A stretch of 55,940 nt of DNA from Lachnospiraceae bacterium. GTDB taxonomy: Bacteria > Bacillota > Clostridia > Lachnospirales > Lachnospiraceae. The notes under the pieces were generated by a model. It saw only the letters and a list, made by a program, of their open reading frames with translations. It had not been told where the DNA came from and made no database searches. Shown piece after piece: positions 46,201-54,313 of this stretch. Numbering within the stretch: the stretch's first letter is position 1; each line of letters opens with the position of its first letter. The stretch lies in the NCBI GenBank assembly GCA_910576385.1, contig CAJTIR010000026.1:1-55940 (forward strand). Reading direction: 5' to 3'. The position numbers and the translations under genes were made by a program.

Positions 46201-46567
46201 ACCTCCGAAAAATGCATCTGAAATATTATATATCCCCAAATATGACACGGCCTCCTACTCAAAAGTCACAGCGGATTCCGAACCATTCGGCGCAGGTATT
46301 TCCGATGGACCTGCGGGTTACTTTCCGCAGGCTGAGAGCCTCCTCAAAGGCTTCACATCCACTTACAACGCTGTCCCAACCTCAGAGCCAGAATATGTCT
46401 CCGTCTCAATCGGCGACCTCTATCTTCCCAATGTCACAAACCCAGAGGACTTTTCTGATGGCCTGGTAGACGCCTTGAAAAACAATCCCACCGTCCAGAA
46501 AACCTTCAGCACCTTTGTAAACGCCAGCTTGACCGGAGGCAACTCCCTTGGCATAAGAAAATTTTAG
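40241..46567 (+). CDS. Tail tape-measure protein, exon 2 (residues 360-2467)
   Basis: Continues the protein as IFSTKENQLAMFGNTTRGIL. A separate start at TTG 40265 would be possible but has no ribosome-binding site. A hydrophobic segment (about residues 120-150 of this exon, AMKGLALAGNILVPMLVGS) is followed by very long helical, Lys/Gln/Glu-rich coiled-coil stretches, with a Gly/Ser-rich linker near 43110 (SGYSSNTSGSGSDSSGEEAK), and a short C-terminal beta part (SVSIGDLYLPNVTNPEDF). As the tape measure fixes tail length at very roughly 0.15 nm per residue, a tail of about 350-370 nm is implied. No peptidase or muramidase domain is obvious. Confidence 0.85.
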   Translation: MFSTKENQLAMFGNTTRGILGNINTLSNSIVRGNASPSSLTPLPSTLSYDEAKRQLEQFHAEVILGNRSFESYFSDMNSNKKILKDYVTATDQQSQSVQGLMRASQQARDAQKLQNEAMIQGTAIAKASQVAMKGLALAGNILVPMLVGSAISHVIEWMDDIKHRSEKLIAQGNEARQVISDISADLNAHKDVVSEGNDSYTKLASGVDSATNKNVSLSTEEYEQYLDLCNKISDSFPELIKGYDAEGNAMLNLGDNAEETAKKLEELYKQKQLMANLDIAEELPAAFQGYQEEVKDLDEQVGALEKDIARYRTLSLVGSDAGIQFSENLFSIAADHPASNDVLGEVYNAMGDLGFDTSMISFETKETETGETNSLLQGFSLTEDQILAVKNKLSKNTRELFYSYSVNLDQAEKKLQAINAKKKSKWQALVPSLISSISTYEDYSELSEEFQAAIRQIIANLDISKIDLSDYNGSIIDFLYMTFLQPFADPQTKETVTRLFSDFLKIDTSQVTEENKASIDKIIPELSKYLGIDEKQLKISLGLEDFDDLYQNKGILDAHARGKATKYVGGHGILDQKQYEPFSEVLDTVNTQDDIALLSQCVDETENLVAAVQKYNKLKQEAAYVDFYDEQFSDVRENLLSLARAGELTAQSFEDIEGADTFLTEIGMSAEEANTKIHSMLSTQEKLAAASSALDQLMNAYREFQELGFVTAKSLQALPDVFQNLNGFDLFSQIAGDPSQGAERIQEAFNDIVSQYLVSQDTLSGIANASESEMQTYIANLKQMNIQNAEEVVRNWQTLPDQKQLLAEAEAEYLNYLTTKDGYHTAYLYSTASKNGQLIAALGAPYQTDYKNWLNLLEKKSEAYNNFVNALNASQSSAFTGSREELEAWARQVVQDNGIEHDEKGNKLNKPRFSASVVAAAQQYLDSLAQEEEERKKLEEWLSTIPTDFGSGYSSNTSGSGSDSSGEEAKKQETPQTYDWIENKLSSITKLTEQMGKAFEKAFSIGSSKAKFQEYLAQIDAEISANNTAISTYQEKLDQINLEDAWVQKIKNGDFLIEDVTDEDLKKKISEYENYYNKQKQCEEELQALAEKKEQAQKSYADKMISYYDKQTSKIERLITLRKNLVSIKETFGGSASAKDVRYQQNKTLKEIASLERQIQNLKNLQKSTEKGTDAWQAYQEQIKKNKEKTEDLISSIAELASELAKLPLEKLDRYLEKNNAKNELYQAKLDNTTSAKKQNTLVNKQIKVTEQNNKKTQQTAKQTQKQLNTSKTAIKSAKTKDFKGLSKSDKTQLNKTYKKLQTYVKKKKQIPAELIKKFADAGLENLVKAISNYNAAIAANETAKETAKLTKETSKKEIAQLNLQKFQNIQNSYSLKQDALSRRSSKFSSALDLSEARGHLADTTYYIRLKKLEAKNIENLKAERKSLQSRLNSMLASGDIKKNSAEWQKMVEDIQSVDEALAQSEINFQEYQNQINQVKFDRFDYKLEQISRLISESEFYLDLMSNKPLTNDTGLNKRGITSMGLHYENFKVYKKQAAMYQKQIKKINEDLAKDPANTTLITQLQKYQDMQRECLQNSQAEKQAIADLVKEGYEALIDSLGKSISKYKEFLQNAKNAHDYQRNIAKQTENISTLRKQISAYSSMTDDPETAAKLQRLKEELENAEDSLNETMYDKYLSDTQNVMDDMLENLEDFISKLSKDREKLFKTGVDMIKGSTDTISATLDKISEKFGITLSTAMTQSWNSEKLISDGIQTIIDTFNNLLKEAKTKNDQQAYETASRSYSNSYQKLEKAEKEKKTAEKKRDKAKKNLGKAIENLDTQEQEHGKNSKQYKKAFKKLQTAQKKFESADKEYQQSQKKVSDLKAEKKAAKDADKTVIKDYLFSIADKKPSKKIEDMDILDKAVYEITKGYLNEQNRENLLKLLHTNNKETATDILWDLELYKGVPTLEKSHPTTAVDKYDTTKNHAVDENGRPIWNYAVEENVKPPKNASEILYIPKYDTASYSKVTADSEPFGAGISDGPAGYFPQAESLLKGFTSTYNAVPTSEPEYVSVSIGDLYLPNVTNPEDFSDGLVDALKNNPTVQKTFSTFVNASLTGGNSLGIRKF

Positions 46568-46594
46568 CAACTTTTCAGAAAGGAGAAATCACCA

Positions 46595-46849
46595 ATGATT
46601 TACCGCGAATTGACCAGACTGCGCAAAGAGATTACCCGTCTCTCCCAGGAAAATAGAGCTTTGAAAATGGCCCTCCCTGAACCAGACAGCCAACAGCTCT
46701 CCCAATCTCTGGGGGAGCTGGCAAAGCTCCAGGAAATTTATCACAGTCTGATTGACGAAAATCAAAAACTGCGCAGAGACTATCAACAACTGATCGCAGA
46801 ACAACAGCATTTAAACAAATCATATCTGGCGCAGCTGCGCCGCTTATAG
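46595..46849 (+). CDS. Small coiled-coil protein of the tail cluster
   Basis: 84 residues, almost wholly helical with heptad spacing (MIYRELTRLRKEITRLSQEN ... LIDENQKLRRDYQQL). AAAGGAG precedes the ATG. It sits between the tape measure and the tail-fibre gene and is probably a tail-tip assembly factor; nothing more specific can be said. Confidence 0.6.
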   Translation: MIYRELTRLRKEITRLSQENRALKMALPEPDSQQLSQSLGELAKLQEIYHSLIDENQKLRRDYQQLIAEQQHLNKSYLAQLRRL

Positions 46850-46861
46850 GAGGTGAAAACT

Positions 46862-49800
46862 TTGACAAAACCATTTTTTCCAACTGGGGGCCAGCTTGAG
46901 GCCCCCACACTGATACTGCAGTTAAAATCTGGTAACTCTCTGGGCATGATCGACGGCGCAACTGATATCACCTACAAGAAAAATCTTAACAGCGCCAATG
47001 AGATTTCGTTTACTGTCAGCAAATATATAGATGGAAAACTTAATCCTCTGTGGGATTCCCTGACAGATCTGAAAAATATCTATGTACCAGAATTTCAAGA
47101 ACGTTTTGAGATCAAAGTCTCCTTCCAGGAAGACGTACAGGAGACAAAATCTATCACTGGAACTTCTCTGTGCGAGGCGGAATTAGGGCAGCTTACCCTC
47201 TACGGACTGGAAATCAACACGGAAGACGATATCAAATATAATTCCAGTGAACTCTATCAGACCACAGTATTTTACATAGAGATCAATGAGAGTGACAGTG
47301 AAGAGACCAAAGCAGACAAACGAAATCATTCCTTGCTGCACCGAGTACTGGCAGAAAAAGCTCCCTATTACCATATTGGCCACGTGGATGACTCTCTAAA
47401 AAGTCTTGCTTTTACCTTTACTGCCGATGGAACAAGCATCTATGATTTTCTGACTGGAGAAGTCGCCAAACAAATGCAGTGTCTCTTCCAATTTGATTCC
47501 CTGGAACGCAAAATTCATGTCTTTGCACTTTCCAGTGACGACCCCAAAGAAGGTTATGGCAAAGATACAGCCATTCTCATTGATCGGGAAAATCTGGCGT
47601 CCTCTCTGACCTGTGAAGGCGACATTGATTCTCTGAAAAACTGCTTTCATGTGGAAGGCGGTGACGAGACAATCAACGCTGCTTTTTCTCTGCTCAATTC
47701 CTCAGGAGGACAATATCTCTATTATTTTTCACCGGAAATGCTGGCTGAAATGCCAGAAAATTTAATTTCTGCAATCTCTGGTTACAATGAACTATCCAAA
47801 GATTACCTGGCGAAAAATCCAATCTATCCTGGTTGGACCACACACCAGTATGTCAGAATGCCAAAATCTACAGAATATCATATGGAACCCTCTCCATTTA
47901 TCCCTGCTCTGCCAGATACAAGGTTTGTAATCTCATTTGAAAAGGTTGTCTCTGAAATTTCCAATCTCACTGACAACTCTGGCAATAAACCTTACAAAGA
48001 CTACAATTATACCATCCCGCCCACCTTTACCACTCACGCTTCATTGGTGACTGCCTGCAATGACGCGCTTGATCTGCAGGCCTTTCTGGAAAATAGCATG
48101 ATGCCAGACTATAAGATGGAAGTATATGATAAATATCAGGCTCTCTCCCGACTGAATCAGACAAATTTGGGAACTATTGGTGTAACAGAGCTAAATTCTT
48201 CTTTAAAAAATGAAATCAAACATATCATCTTACAAAAAGCAAAAACATTGATCAATACCGCATTATTTGCAGTCAATATTGATCAATCTGAACTCACCAC
48301 TCAGAGTAAAGGCGGCAAAATTACAGCAGCAACTTGGATAGGAACATTTTCCATCACTGACCGACAGGATCCCAATCCTGAAACTAACACCATTACCAAC
48401 AGTACTTACCAGAAAATCGCCGAATTGGAAGGCATTACACTGACTTCCTATACTATTCCTGCCAATGTCTCACTGACTATCGATGATGATGTGATTTCCT
48501 ATGCCAAAAACTCCATTTCCTGGATGTTAGCACAAAAAGATCTGCCAATGGCTTCTGATCTCTATACACCTGAAATGGAGTTAGAACCGTTTCGCAAGCA
48601 AATTCAATTTCATGGAAAGAGTAATCTGCTGATCATCCAGGACGTACTTACAGACTGCCTGGGTATCATCAGTGAGCAGTTAGAGCAAATGCAGAATAAT
48701 TCTACTACTTTGGACACAGATCCCATGTACAAGGAAATGGAAAAATATAAACAATCCTATGACAAAAAACTGGATGCTGTATCATCAGCTCTTGCGCATC
48801 GCAATGAACAGATAAAGGCCGTAGAATTGTTTCAGCTTTTGATGGAAGCTTATCTGAGAGAAGTCAAAGAATCATTGGATTTTAAAAAATATTTGCTCAA
48901 ATACCAATCAGATCATCACTTAGAGCAAGATCTCTGGGAAATCTTTCAGTACTATCGCAGAGAAGGAGAATATCAAAACAACAATATCATCTCCACTAAC
49001 TTAAAAAGCAATGCCGAGGTGGTCCGCTATGCACAAAAACTGTTAGAATACGCTTCTCAGGAACTGGAAACTGCTGGAACGATACAATACAATATTTCCA
49101 CCACAATGGATAACCTGCTTGCCCTGCCAGAATTTACCTCAGCGCTTCAGCAGTCAGGAACAACTTTTGATGTCGGCAACTGGATTCGTGTGCGTATGGA
49201 TATCCGCGAGGAAACCGGTGCAGAACAGATTTACAAGCTGCGGCTAATCTCCTATCAGATCAATTATGAGGAGATAAATTCTTCCAGTATACAAGTAGAA
49301 TTTTCTACCACAACAAGAGGGAGTGGCAGCGCTTTGTCTGATGTAGAGAGTATTCTAAATTCTGCCCGAAGCATGGCAACCTCCTATCCCGCCGTGGCAC
49401 GCCAAGTCGCGCTGGGAAGCAAAACTACCGAGATGGTCAGCCGCTGGGTTTCAGAGGGAATGGATTTGACAAAACAACAGATTCTTAACAATCCCAAAGA
49501 ACAAACCTTGATCATAGACAATAACGGCCTGTTAGCCAGAGCATATGATACCCTCACAGAAACTTATGAAGACTGCCAGCTTCGAATCCTCAACAATGGC
49601 ATTTATACCACACATGACAATTGGAAAACAATAGACACCGCTCTGGGCAAATTTCAGTACAAGGATCCCTTCCATAATCTGCAGCCCACAGAAGTCTATG
49701 GTATCATTGCCCGCAAACTGGTAGGCGAACAGATACTTGGAGAAGACCTTAAGTTTATCAACAGTTCCGGCACGATGCAGTTCCACGACCAGGGACTCAC

Positions 49801-51223
49801 CGTCTCCAATGGCGTCAATACCATTGTCATCTGTCCAAATGCTTCCAGTAATTCTTCAGACAGGCTGTTTGAAATTTCTTCCAAGCTTTTAGATGCAAAT
49901 GGTTTTTCTATCAAAAAGGATCTTCTCTACACCGATACCAGCGGAAATTTGAATATCACTGGCACAGTCACTGCCACAAATGGTTCCATTGGCGGCTTTC
50001 AGATCAATCAGTCTTACCTTGCCAACGGAACTGATTCACTGGGCGCTCAAAATAACAGTGTCTATATGGGAACAGATGGGATAAGCTGTGGAGACAGCTT
50101 CCAAGTCTCAAAAACCGGCCAAATGACAGCTTCAAATGTAGTGATACAGGCTTCCTCTGGGACAAATGCTGTCGTGATTGACGAAAATGGCGTTCAGAGC
50201 GACCGTTATAAATGTACCAACCAAAGCAATGGCCAAATATGCTTTTATGGCTTCTGTGCCGGAAACCGAGGATATTGTGATCTGCTGAAACTTTCTGGAA
50301 ATACAGTGGATGGAACATCTTATTACACTTATCTGGATTCTGATTGTGATGAGTTTATATTCTCCAAACCCTTCTTCTCCAGCCAAATTACAGTACAGAA
50401 TCTATCTTCACCATACGAGCAAATTTCCTTGGAGAAAGGCCTGCACCCCACTTCCGCGAATGAACTTGATCTTGGCTCATCTTCCTATTTCTGGCACTAT
50501 ACTTACAGCAGAGTATTACATTTAAAACCTGGCGGCTATCAGACTACTGGAAGGATTAATTGTCCCTGGAAAGATGGCGAGATCCATGACGCCCTAACTT
50601 TAGCTGATGATGGACTTACACTTTATTTAGGCTGGCAAGGATCAGATGAATATTCGACAACCACCATCTTGCGCGGCGGCGCTGTCCATTTAAAAAATGC
50701 TTCTGGGGCTGTAGTTACATCCGATGAACGCCTAAAAAATTCCTTTAAATCCATGACAGAATATGAAGATTTTTTTGACTGTCTGGAACCTTGTTTCTTT
50801 AAATTAAACGGCGGCACCAGCGGCCGTTATCACAGTGGTTTTAAAGCTCAGCAAGTGTTAAATGCTCTGGAAAAAAACAACCTCAGTTCACAGGATTTTG
50901 CTGGTTATGTGACATATGCCGTCAGCCCAGACAGTGAAGAATATCACGGTTATGACGAAGAATGCGGCCTGATCTATACTGAATTTACTGCCCTTAATAC
51001 CCATATGATACAAAAAACACGACAGGAACTATCAGAAACTAAAAACACAATCCAAAAACTTCAACAGGAATTAACAGAAACCAAAGACACAATTAAAAAA
51101 ATGCAGCAGGAATTAACAGAAACCAAAGATACAAATCATAAAATACAGCAGGAATTAGCAGAAATCAAAAATATGTACCAAGAACTTCAACAAGCATTAG
51201 CAGAAACCAACAATAAAAATTAA
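46862..51223 (+). CDS. Tail-associated fibre protein with C-terminal S74 chaperone-like domain
   Basis: 1,453 residues from TTG at 46862 (AGGAGG in front; the GTG at 46853 overlaps that site). The N-terminal part (about 1-400, SGNSLGMIDGATDITYKKNL, FQERFEIKV) resembles the hub-forming Tal/gp44-like domain of siphovirus tail tips. A long helical middle, a beta-rich stalk (about 960-1290, with GSIGGFQI repeats typical of phage fibres) and an S74-type intramolecular chaperone region near 1285-1370 (TSDERLKNSFKSM ... YHSGFKAQQVLNAL) follow. It then ends in coiled-coil 14-residue repeats. The S74 domain normally drives trimer assembly; the Ser/Lys dyad SDERLK is present, so self-cleavage is possible, and the repeats after it would be the released part. 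Confidence 0.75.
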   Translation: MTKPFFPTGGQLEAPTLILQLKSGNSLGMIDGATDITYKKNLNSANEISFTVSKYIDGKLNPLWDSLTDLKNIYVPEFQERFEIKVSFQEDVQETKSITGTSLCEAELGQLTLYGLEINTEDDIKYNSSELYQTTVFYIEINESDSEETKADKRNHSLLHRVLAEKAPYYHIGHVDDSLKSLAFTFTADGTSIYDFLTGEVAKQMQCLFQFDSLERKIHVFALSSDDPKEGYGKDTAILIDRENLASSLTCEGDIDSLKNCFHVEGGDETINAAFSLLNSSGGQYLYYFSPEMLAEMPENLISAISGYNELSKDYLAKNPIYPGWTTHQYVRMPKSTEYHMEPSPFIPALPDTRFVISFEKVVSEISNLTDNSGNKPYKDYNYTIPPTFTTHASLVTACNDALDLQAFLENSMMPDYKMEVYDKYQALSRLNQTNLGTIGVTELNSSLKNEIKHIILQKAKTLINTALFAVNIDQSELTTQSKGGKITAATWIGTFSITDRQDPNPETNTITNSTYQKIAELEGITLTSYTIPANVSLTIDDDVISYAKNSISWMLAQKDLPMASDLYTPEMELEPFRKQIQFHGKSNLLIIQDVLTDCLGIISEQLEQMQNNSTTLDTDPMYKEMEKYKQSYDKKLDAVSSALAHRNEQIKAVELFQLLMEAYLREVKESLDFKKYLLKYQSDHHLEQDLWEIFQYYRREGEYQNNNIISTNLKSNAEVVRYAQKLLEYASQELETAGTIQYNISTTMDNLLALPEFTSALQQSGTTFDVGNWIRVRMDIREETGAEQIYKLRLISYQINYEEINSSSIQVEFSTTTRGSGSALSDVESILNSARSMATSYPAVARQVALGSKTTEMVSRWVSEGMDLTKQQILNNPKEQTLIIDNNGLLARAYDTLTETYEDCQLRILNNGIYTTHDNWKTIDTALGKFQYKDPFHNLQPTEVYGIIARKLVGEQILGEDLKFINSSGTMQFHDQGLTVSNGVNTIVICPNASSNSSDRLFEISSKLLDANGFSIKKDLLYTDTSGNLNITGTVTATNGSIGGFQINQSYLANGTDSLGAQNNSVYMGTDGISCGDSFQVSKTGQMTASNVVIQASSGTNAVVIDENGVQSDRYKCTNQSNGQICFYGFCAGNRGYCDLLKLSGNTVDGTSYYTYLDSDCDEFIFSKPFFSSQITVQNLSSPYEQISLEKGLHPTSANELDLGSSSYFWHYTYSRVLHLKPGGYQTTGRINCPWKDGEIHDALTLADDGLTLYLGWQGSDEYSTTTILRGGAVHLKNASGAVVTSDERLKNSFKSMTEYEDFFDCLEPCFFKLNGGTSGRYHSGFKAQQVLNALEKNNLSSQDFAGYVTYAVSPDSEEYHGYDEECGLIYTEFTALNTHMIQKTRQELSETKNTIQKLQQELTETKDTIKKMQQELTETKDTNHKIQQELAEIKNMYQELQQALAETNNKN

Positions 51224-51316
51224 AAGATGCAACAAGCATTAACGGAAACCAAAGATACAAATCATAAAATACAACAAATATTATCAAAAATCAAACATAC
51301 TCTTCCAAAAACAAAC
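51023..51316 (+). repeat. Seven 42-bp tandem repeats (coiled-coil), crossing a stop codon
   Basis: Units start at 51023, 51065, 51107, 51149, 51191, 51233 and 51275. Each encodes a 14-residue pattern such as QELTETKDTIKKMQ (two heptads). The stop codon TAA (51221) lies inside unit 5, yet units 5-7 keep the frame and the pattern (QALTETKDTNHKIQ in unit 6) up to a second stop at 51329. Confidence 0.85.
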
Positions 51317-51332
51317 TATGAAGGAGGCTAAC

Positions 51333-52142
51333 ATGTACGCAACAGATTTTGAATATGATGGACTCACGCTTTCCGACTTTGGAATGATGATAGGTTCATT
51401 TTCTTCTCCAGGCACCGAGACGGTATCTTCCGGCGCCGATATCAATTTTCACACGGTCAGCCCGGCAGGGTCTGACCGTTTTCGTTTCTATGGCACAAAA
51501 TATGAAGAGGCATTTACCGCTACTTTGCAGATCTGCAAGTCGCCTTGTCTTTCTGATAATCCGTATCTTACACCTGCCGAAATATCAGGTCTCCAACGCT
51601 GGCTCTGCCGCAAGGATGGCTACCACAGACTGCATTTTATTTCAGACAGTCACCTGGATATTTATTGGAACGCCGCATTTAGCAGCAAACAAGTGCAGAT
51701 CGCTAACCAAACCGCCGGATTAGAACTGACTATTTTCACAGACGCCCCTTATGCCTATCGCAGAGAAGAGACATTTTCCTGGACCGTTAGGCCAAGAGAA
51801 AGTTTTTCCTTCTATGACACTTCCGACGAGGTAGGATATAATTATCCTCTCACTGTAATCACCAGTCATGGTGCTGGAAACATACAATTATCCAATTCCT
51901 TGGATTTTGCTGCTCTTTCTATTCAAAACTTAACAAATGGCGAGACAATCACTCTGGATGGAAAAAATAAACTGATTACTTCTTCCAAATCACATCCTGA
52001 TCTGCCTTCCCATTTCAACTTTCATTTTCCCCGTATTTGCAATACTCTTGCTGAACGGAAAAATATATTTACTTTATCAGAAAATTCTGTGAGCTGTAGT
52101 ATTTCATTTACTTACAGCCCCATTATCAAAACCGGATTATAA
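51333..52142 (+). CDS. Distal tail (Dit)-like protein
   Basis: 269 residues from the ATG at 51333 (GGAGG in front; an ATG at 51318 overlaps that site). The start MYATDFEYDGLTLSDFGMMIGSF is the typical Dit/siphovirus tail component N-terminus, which forms the ring at the tail tip; the C-terminal part (about 150-269) is beta-rich. It lies after the Tal-like gene, whereas most siphophages place Dit before Tal. Confidence 0.75.
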   Translation: MYATDFEYDGLTLSDFGMMIGSFSSPGTETVSSGADINFHTVSPAGSDRFRFYGTKYEEAFTATLQICKSPCLSDNPYLTPAEISGLQRWLCRKDGYHRLHFISDSHLDIYWNAAFSSKQVQIANQTAGLELTIFTDAPYAYRREETFSWTVRPRESFSFYDTSDEVGYNYPLTVITSHGAGNIQLSNSLDFAALSIQNLTNGETITLDGKNKLITSSKSHPDLPSHFNFHFPRICNTLAERKNIFTLSENSVSCSISFTYSPIIKTGL

Positions 52143-52154
52143 GGAGGAAACAAA

Positions 52155-54212
52155 ATGTCAATTACAACTTACAATTTAACGCTTGACCTGCAGCGAGCTT
52201 TTCATCAGGTGTTAGTCATGAAAGAAGGAGATCATAATTCCCGCAAAGTAATTATTACCTTTACGGAAAATGGCCAGCCATTTTCTCTTGGGGACTGCAG
52301 TATTGACGTCAGATGGCGCAAACCAGACCAAAACATTATCACACCTTTATGCACCAAAGAGGATGAATCCTCTGCATCTTTTCTCTGTACAGAACAGATG
52401 CTTCTGGTGCCAGGAATTGCCAATGTAGACGCTCATATCTACAACAGAGATGGCTTACAACTCTCTACTATGCCTTTCCAAGTAAGCATCAAACGTTCCT
52501 CTGTCAGTAACTCAGAACTGATTTCCTCCAGTGAGTTTCAGTCTTTAACCCAATTGATGAAAGAATTTCGGGAGGAACATAACAATGTTAAAACTGAGGT
52601 CAACCGCTTAAAGACAGATGCAGAAAACGCCAGCAAAAAATCTCAGTCTTATGCCGTGGGAAATACCAACACCAGGCCAGGAGAAAATACCGACAATGCC
52701 AACTATTACTACAAACTGGCGCAATCCTATGCCAAGGGCGGCACAAATATCCGCAGTGGAGAAGCATCCGATAATGCCAAATATTACAAAGAACAGGCAC
52801 ACGCTTCTGCCCAGACTGCTTCCACCCAGGCACAGGCGGCAGCATCCTCTGCTGCCGCCGCTGCTGCAAGCCAGACAACCGCCGCCCAGAAGGCAGCTCA
52901 GGCGGGTACTTCTGCTACGACTGCCAGCACAAAGGCCACCGAATCCGCCAATAGCGCTACCCTATCTCAAAGTTATGCCATCGGTGGCACAGACACCCGT
53001 ACCGGAGAAAATACAGACAACTCCTTGTACTATTATCAACAATCCAAGTCTATTTATGATAACTTTTCCCAGGCGGGAACAGTCACAGGCGTAAAAGGCA
53101 ATGCAGAAACTACATATAGAACTGGGAATGTAAATCTGACAGCAGAAAACATCGGTCTTGGAAATGTGCCAAATGTGTCAACCAATAATCAGACACCAAC
53201 TTTTACACAGGCATCTGGCAGGGGGAATATAAGCAGTGGAGAACGTTTGTCTGTGATTTTCGGTAAGCTCATGAAATGGTATGCTGATCTGAAAACCGTT
53301 GCTTTTAGTGGCAAATATACCGATTTGACAGATAAACCAACCATTCCTGCAGCGGTGAGGGTAAAAGGAAACGCGGAAAGTACTTATCGGACAGGGGATG
53401 TAAATCTGACGGCGGCGAATATTGGGGCAGCCCCTAGCATTGTTATTAAAAATGAAAGTTTTGATAATATGATCATTCCAGGACTTTATTCAATGGATTC
53501 TCCTACATTTAAAAAACCAAATTCTGATGATGAATTTGGATTGCTTGTTCTGCGTTCAGAGAATTCTAGTGGATATAGTAGTGTTATACAAATTGCACAT
53601 GGAAAATATAATTTTACCAATATTCAATTAGGAGCTGTGTATATCAGAAGAGGAAGAGGATATGTATATTCATCTTCATGGGAGTGGACAGAATGGGAAA
53701 ATATATTCCAAAGAGATGGGAATGGAAACGTGATTACAGACACTTATTTACCATTATCTGGTGGGACCATCACAGGCAATCTAAGACTGAAAGGCTCCGG
53801 TAATTATGGAAACATACTCAATTTTGGAGACCGTGATTTTGTTCATATATCGGAACCAACAGACGACCATTTAGAGATTAAAGGGTCAGAAATAAATTTT
53901 GTGACACCTTACACGGGAAATGAAAAGTTTACATTAAATGGAAAAAAAATAGCACTTGCAGAATCAATACCAAATATCCAACACGGAGTTAGAACTGTAT
54001 CACTTCCTGCAAATAAAGCAACAGAGTTTAGTATTAGTTTTGAGAAAAGTTTTTCATCAATACCAAACGTTGTCTTTACACCGCGACATAATAGTGCAAC
54101 AGGCACAGATATGCATAAACTGAAAACTATAACAACAAGCGGATTTACGGGACAAATAATATCAAGCGGCGGTGGAACTTATGCGATTGAGTGGATAGCG
54201 ATTGGTTCTTAA
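52155..54212 (+). CDS. BppU-type baseplate/receptor-binding protein, mosaic
   Basis: 685 residues. An N-terminal BppU-like domain (about 1-130), a short coiled coil, three copies of a repeat with SYAxGxTxxRxGExxDNxxYY (about 165-310) separated by an Ala-rich helix, two copies of VKGNAETTYRTGNVNLTA and a near match (about 313 and 410), a pyocin-knob-like domain (about 430-520, PGLYSMDSPTFKKPNSDDEF), an LPLSGGTITGNLRLKG fibre segment and a beta-rich end. It should be the host-receptor binding fibre. The coding style changes near 53,440 from GC-richer to AT-rich, as expected when the binding tip is swapped by recombination. AAGGAGG precedes the ATG. Confidence 0.75.
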   Translation: MSITTYNLTLDLQRAFHQVLVMKEGDHNSRKVIITFTENGQPFSLGDCSIDVRWRKPDQNIITPLCTKEDESSASFLCTEQMLLVPGIANVDAHIYNRDGLQLSTMPFQVSIKRSSVSNSELISSSEFQSLTQLMKEFREEHNNVKTEVNRLKTDAENASKKSQSYAVGNTNTRPGENTDNANYYYKLAQSYAKGGTNIRSGEASDNAKYYKEQAHASAQTASTQAQAAASSAAAAAASQTTAAQKAAQAGTSATTASTKATESANSATLSQSYAIGGTDTRTGENTDNSLYYYQQSKSIYDNFSQAGTVTGVKGNAETTYRTGNVNLTAENIGLGNVPNVSTNNQTPTFTQASGRGNISSGERLSVIFGKLMKWYADLKTVAFSGKYTDLTDKPTIPAAVRVKGNAESTYRTGDVNLTAANIGAAPSIVIKNESFDNMIIPGLYSMDSPTFKKPNSDDEFGLLVLRSENSSGYSSVIQIAHGKYNFTNIQLGAVYIRRGRGYVYSSSWEWTEWENIFQRDGNGNVITDTYLPLSGGTITGNLRLKGSGNYGNILNFGDRDFVHISEPTDDHLEIKGSEINFVTPYTGNEKFTLNGKKIALAESIPNIQHGVRTVSLPANKATEFSISFEKSFSSIPNVVFTPRHNSATGTDMHKLKTITTSGFTGQIISSGGGTYAIEWIAIGS

Positions 54213-54247
54213 TGGATGGATTTAAGAAAATTAAATACCCTTCAATA

Positions 54248-54278
54248 AAAAGCTGGACAATTATTTGTCTGGCTTTTT
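54248..54278 (+). terminator. Terminator between the receptor-binding gene and the lysis genes
   Basis: A 13-bp stem (54248-54260 with 54265-54277, two G-U pairs) ending in a T-run. It implies that the lysis genes are expressed by read-through or from another start. Confidence 0.75.
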
Positions 54279-54313
54279 CTATACAATAAACTAACAGGAA
54301 AGAAGGTGATGCC

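Noticed and set aside
40265-46567. Treating the large frame as an independent second tape-measure gene
   Set aside because: Its TTG start has no ribosome-binding site, the first part of exon 1 lacks an ending, and the intron helices join the two in frame.
46862-51223. A diversity-generating retroelement target in the fibre gene
   Set aside because: No reverse transcriptase gene and no repeated template with adenine-specific differences was found in the window; the repeats are simple coiled-coil heptads.
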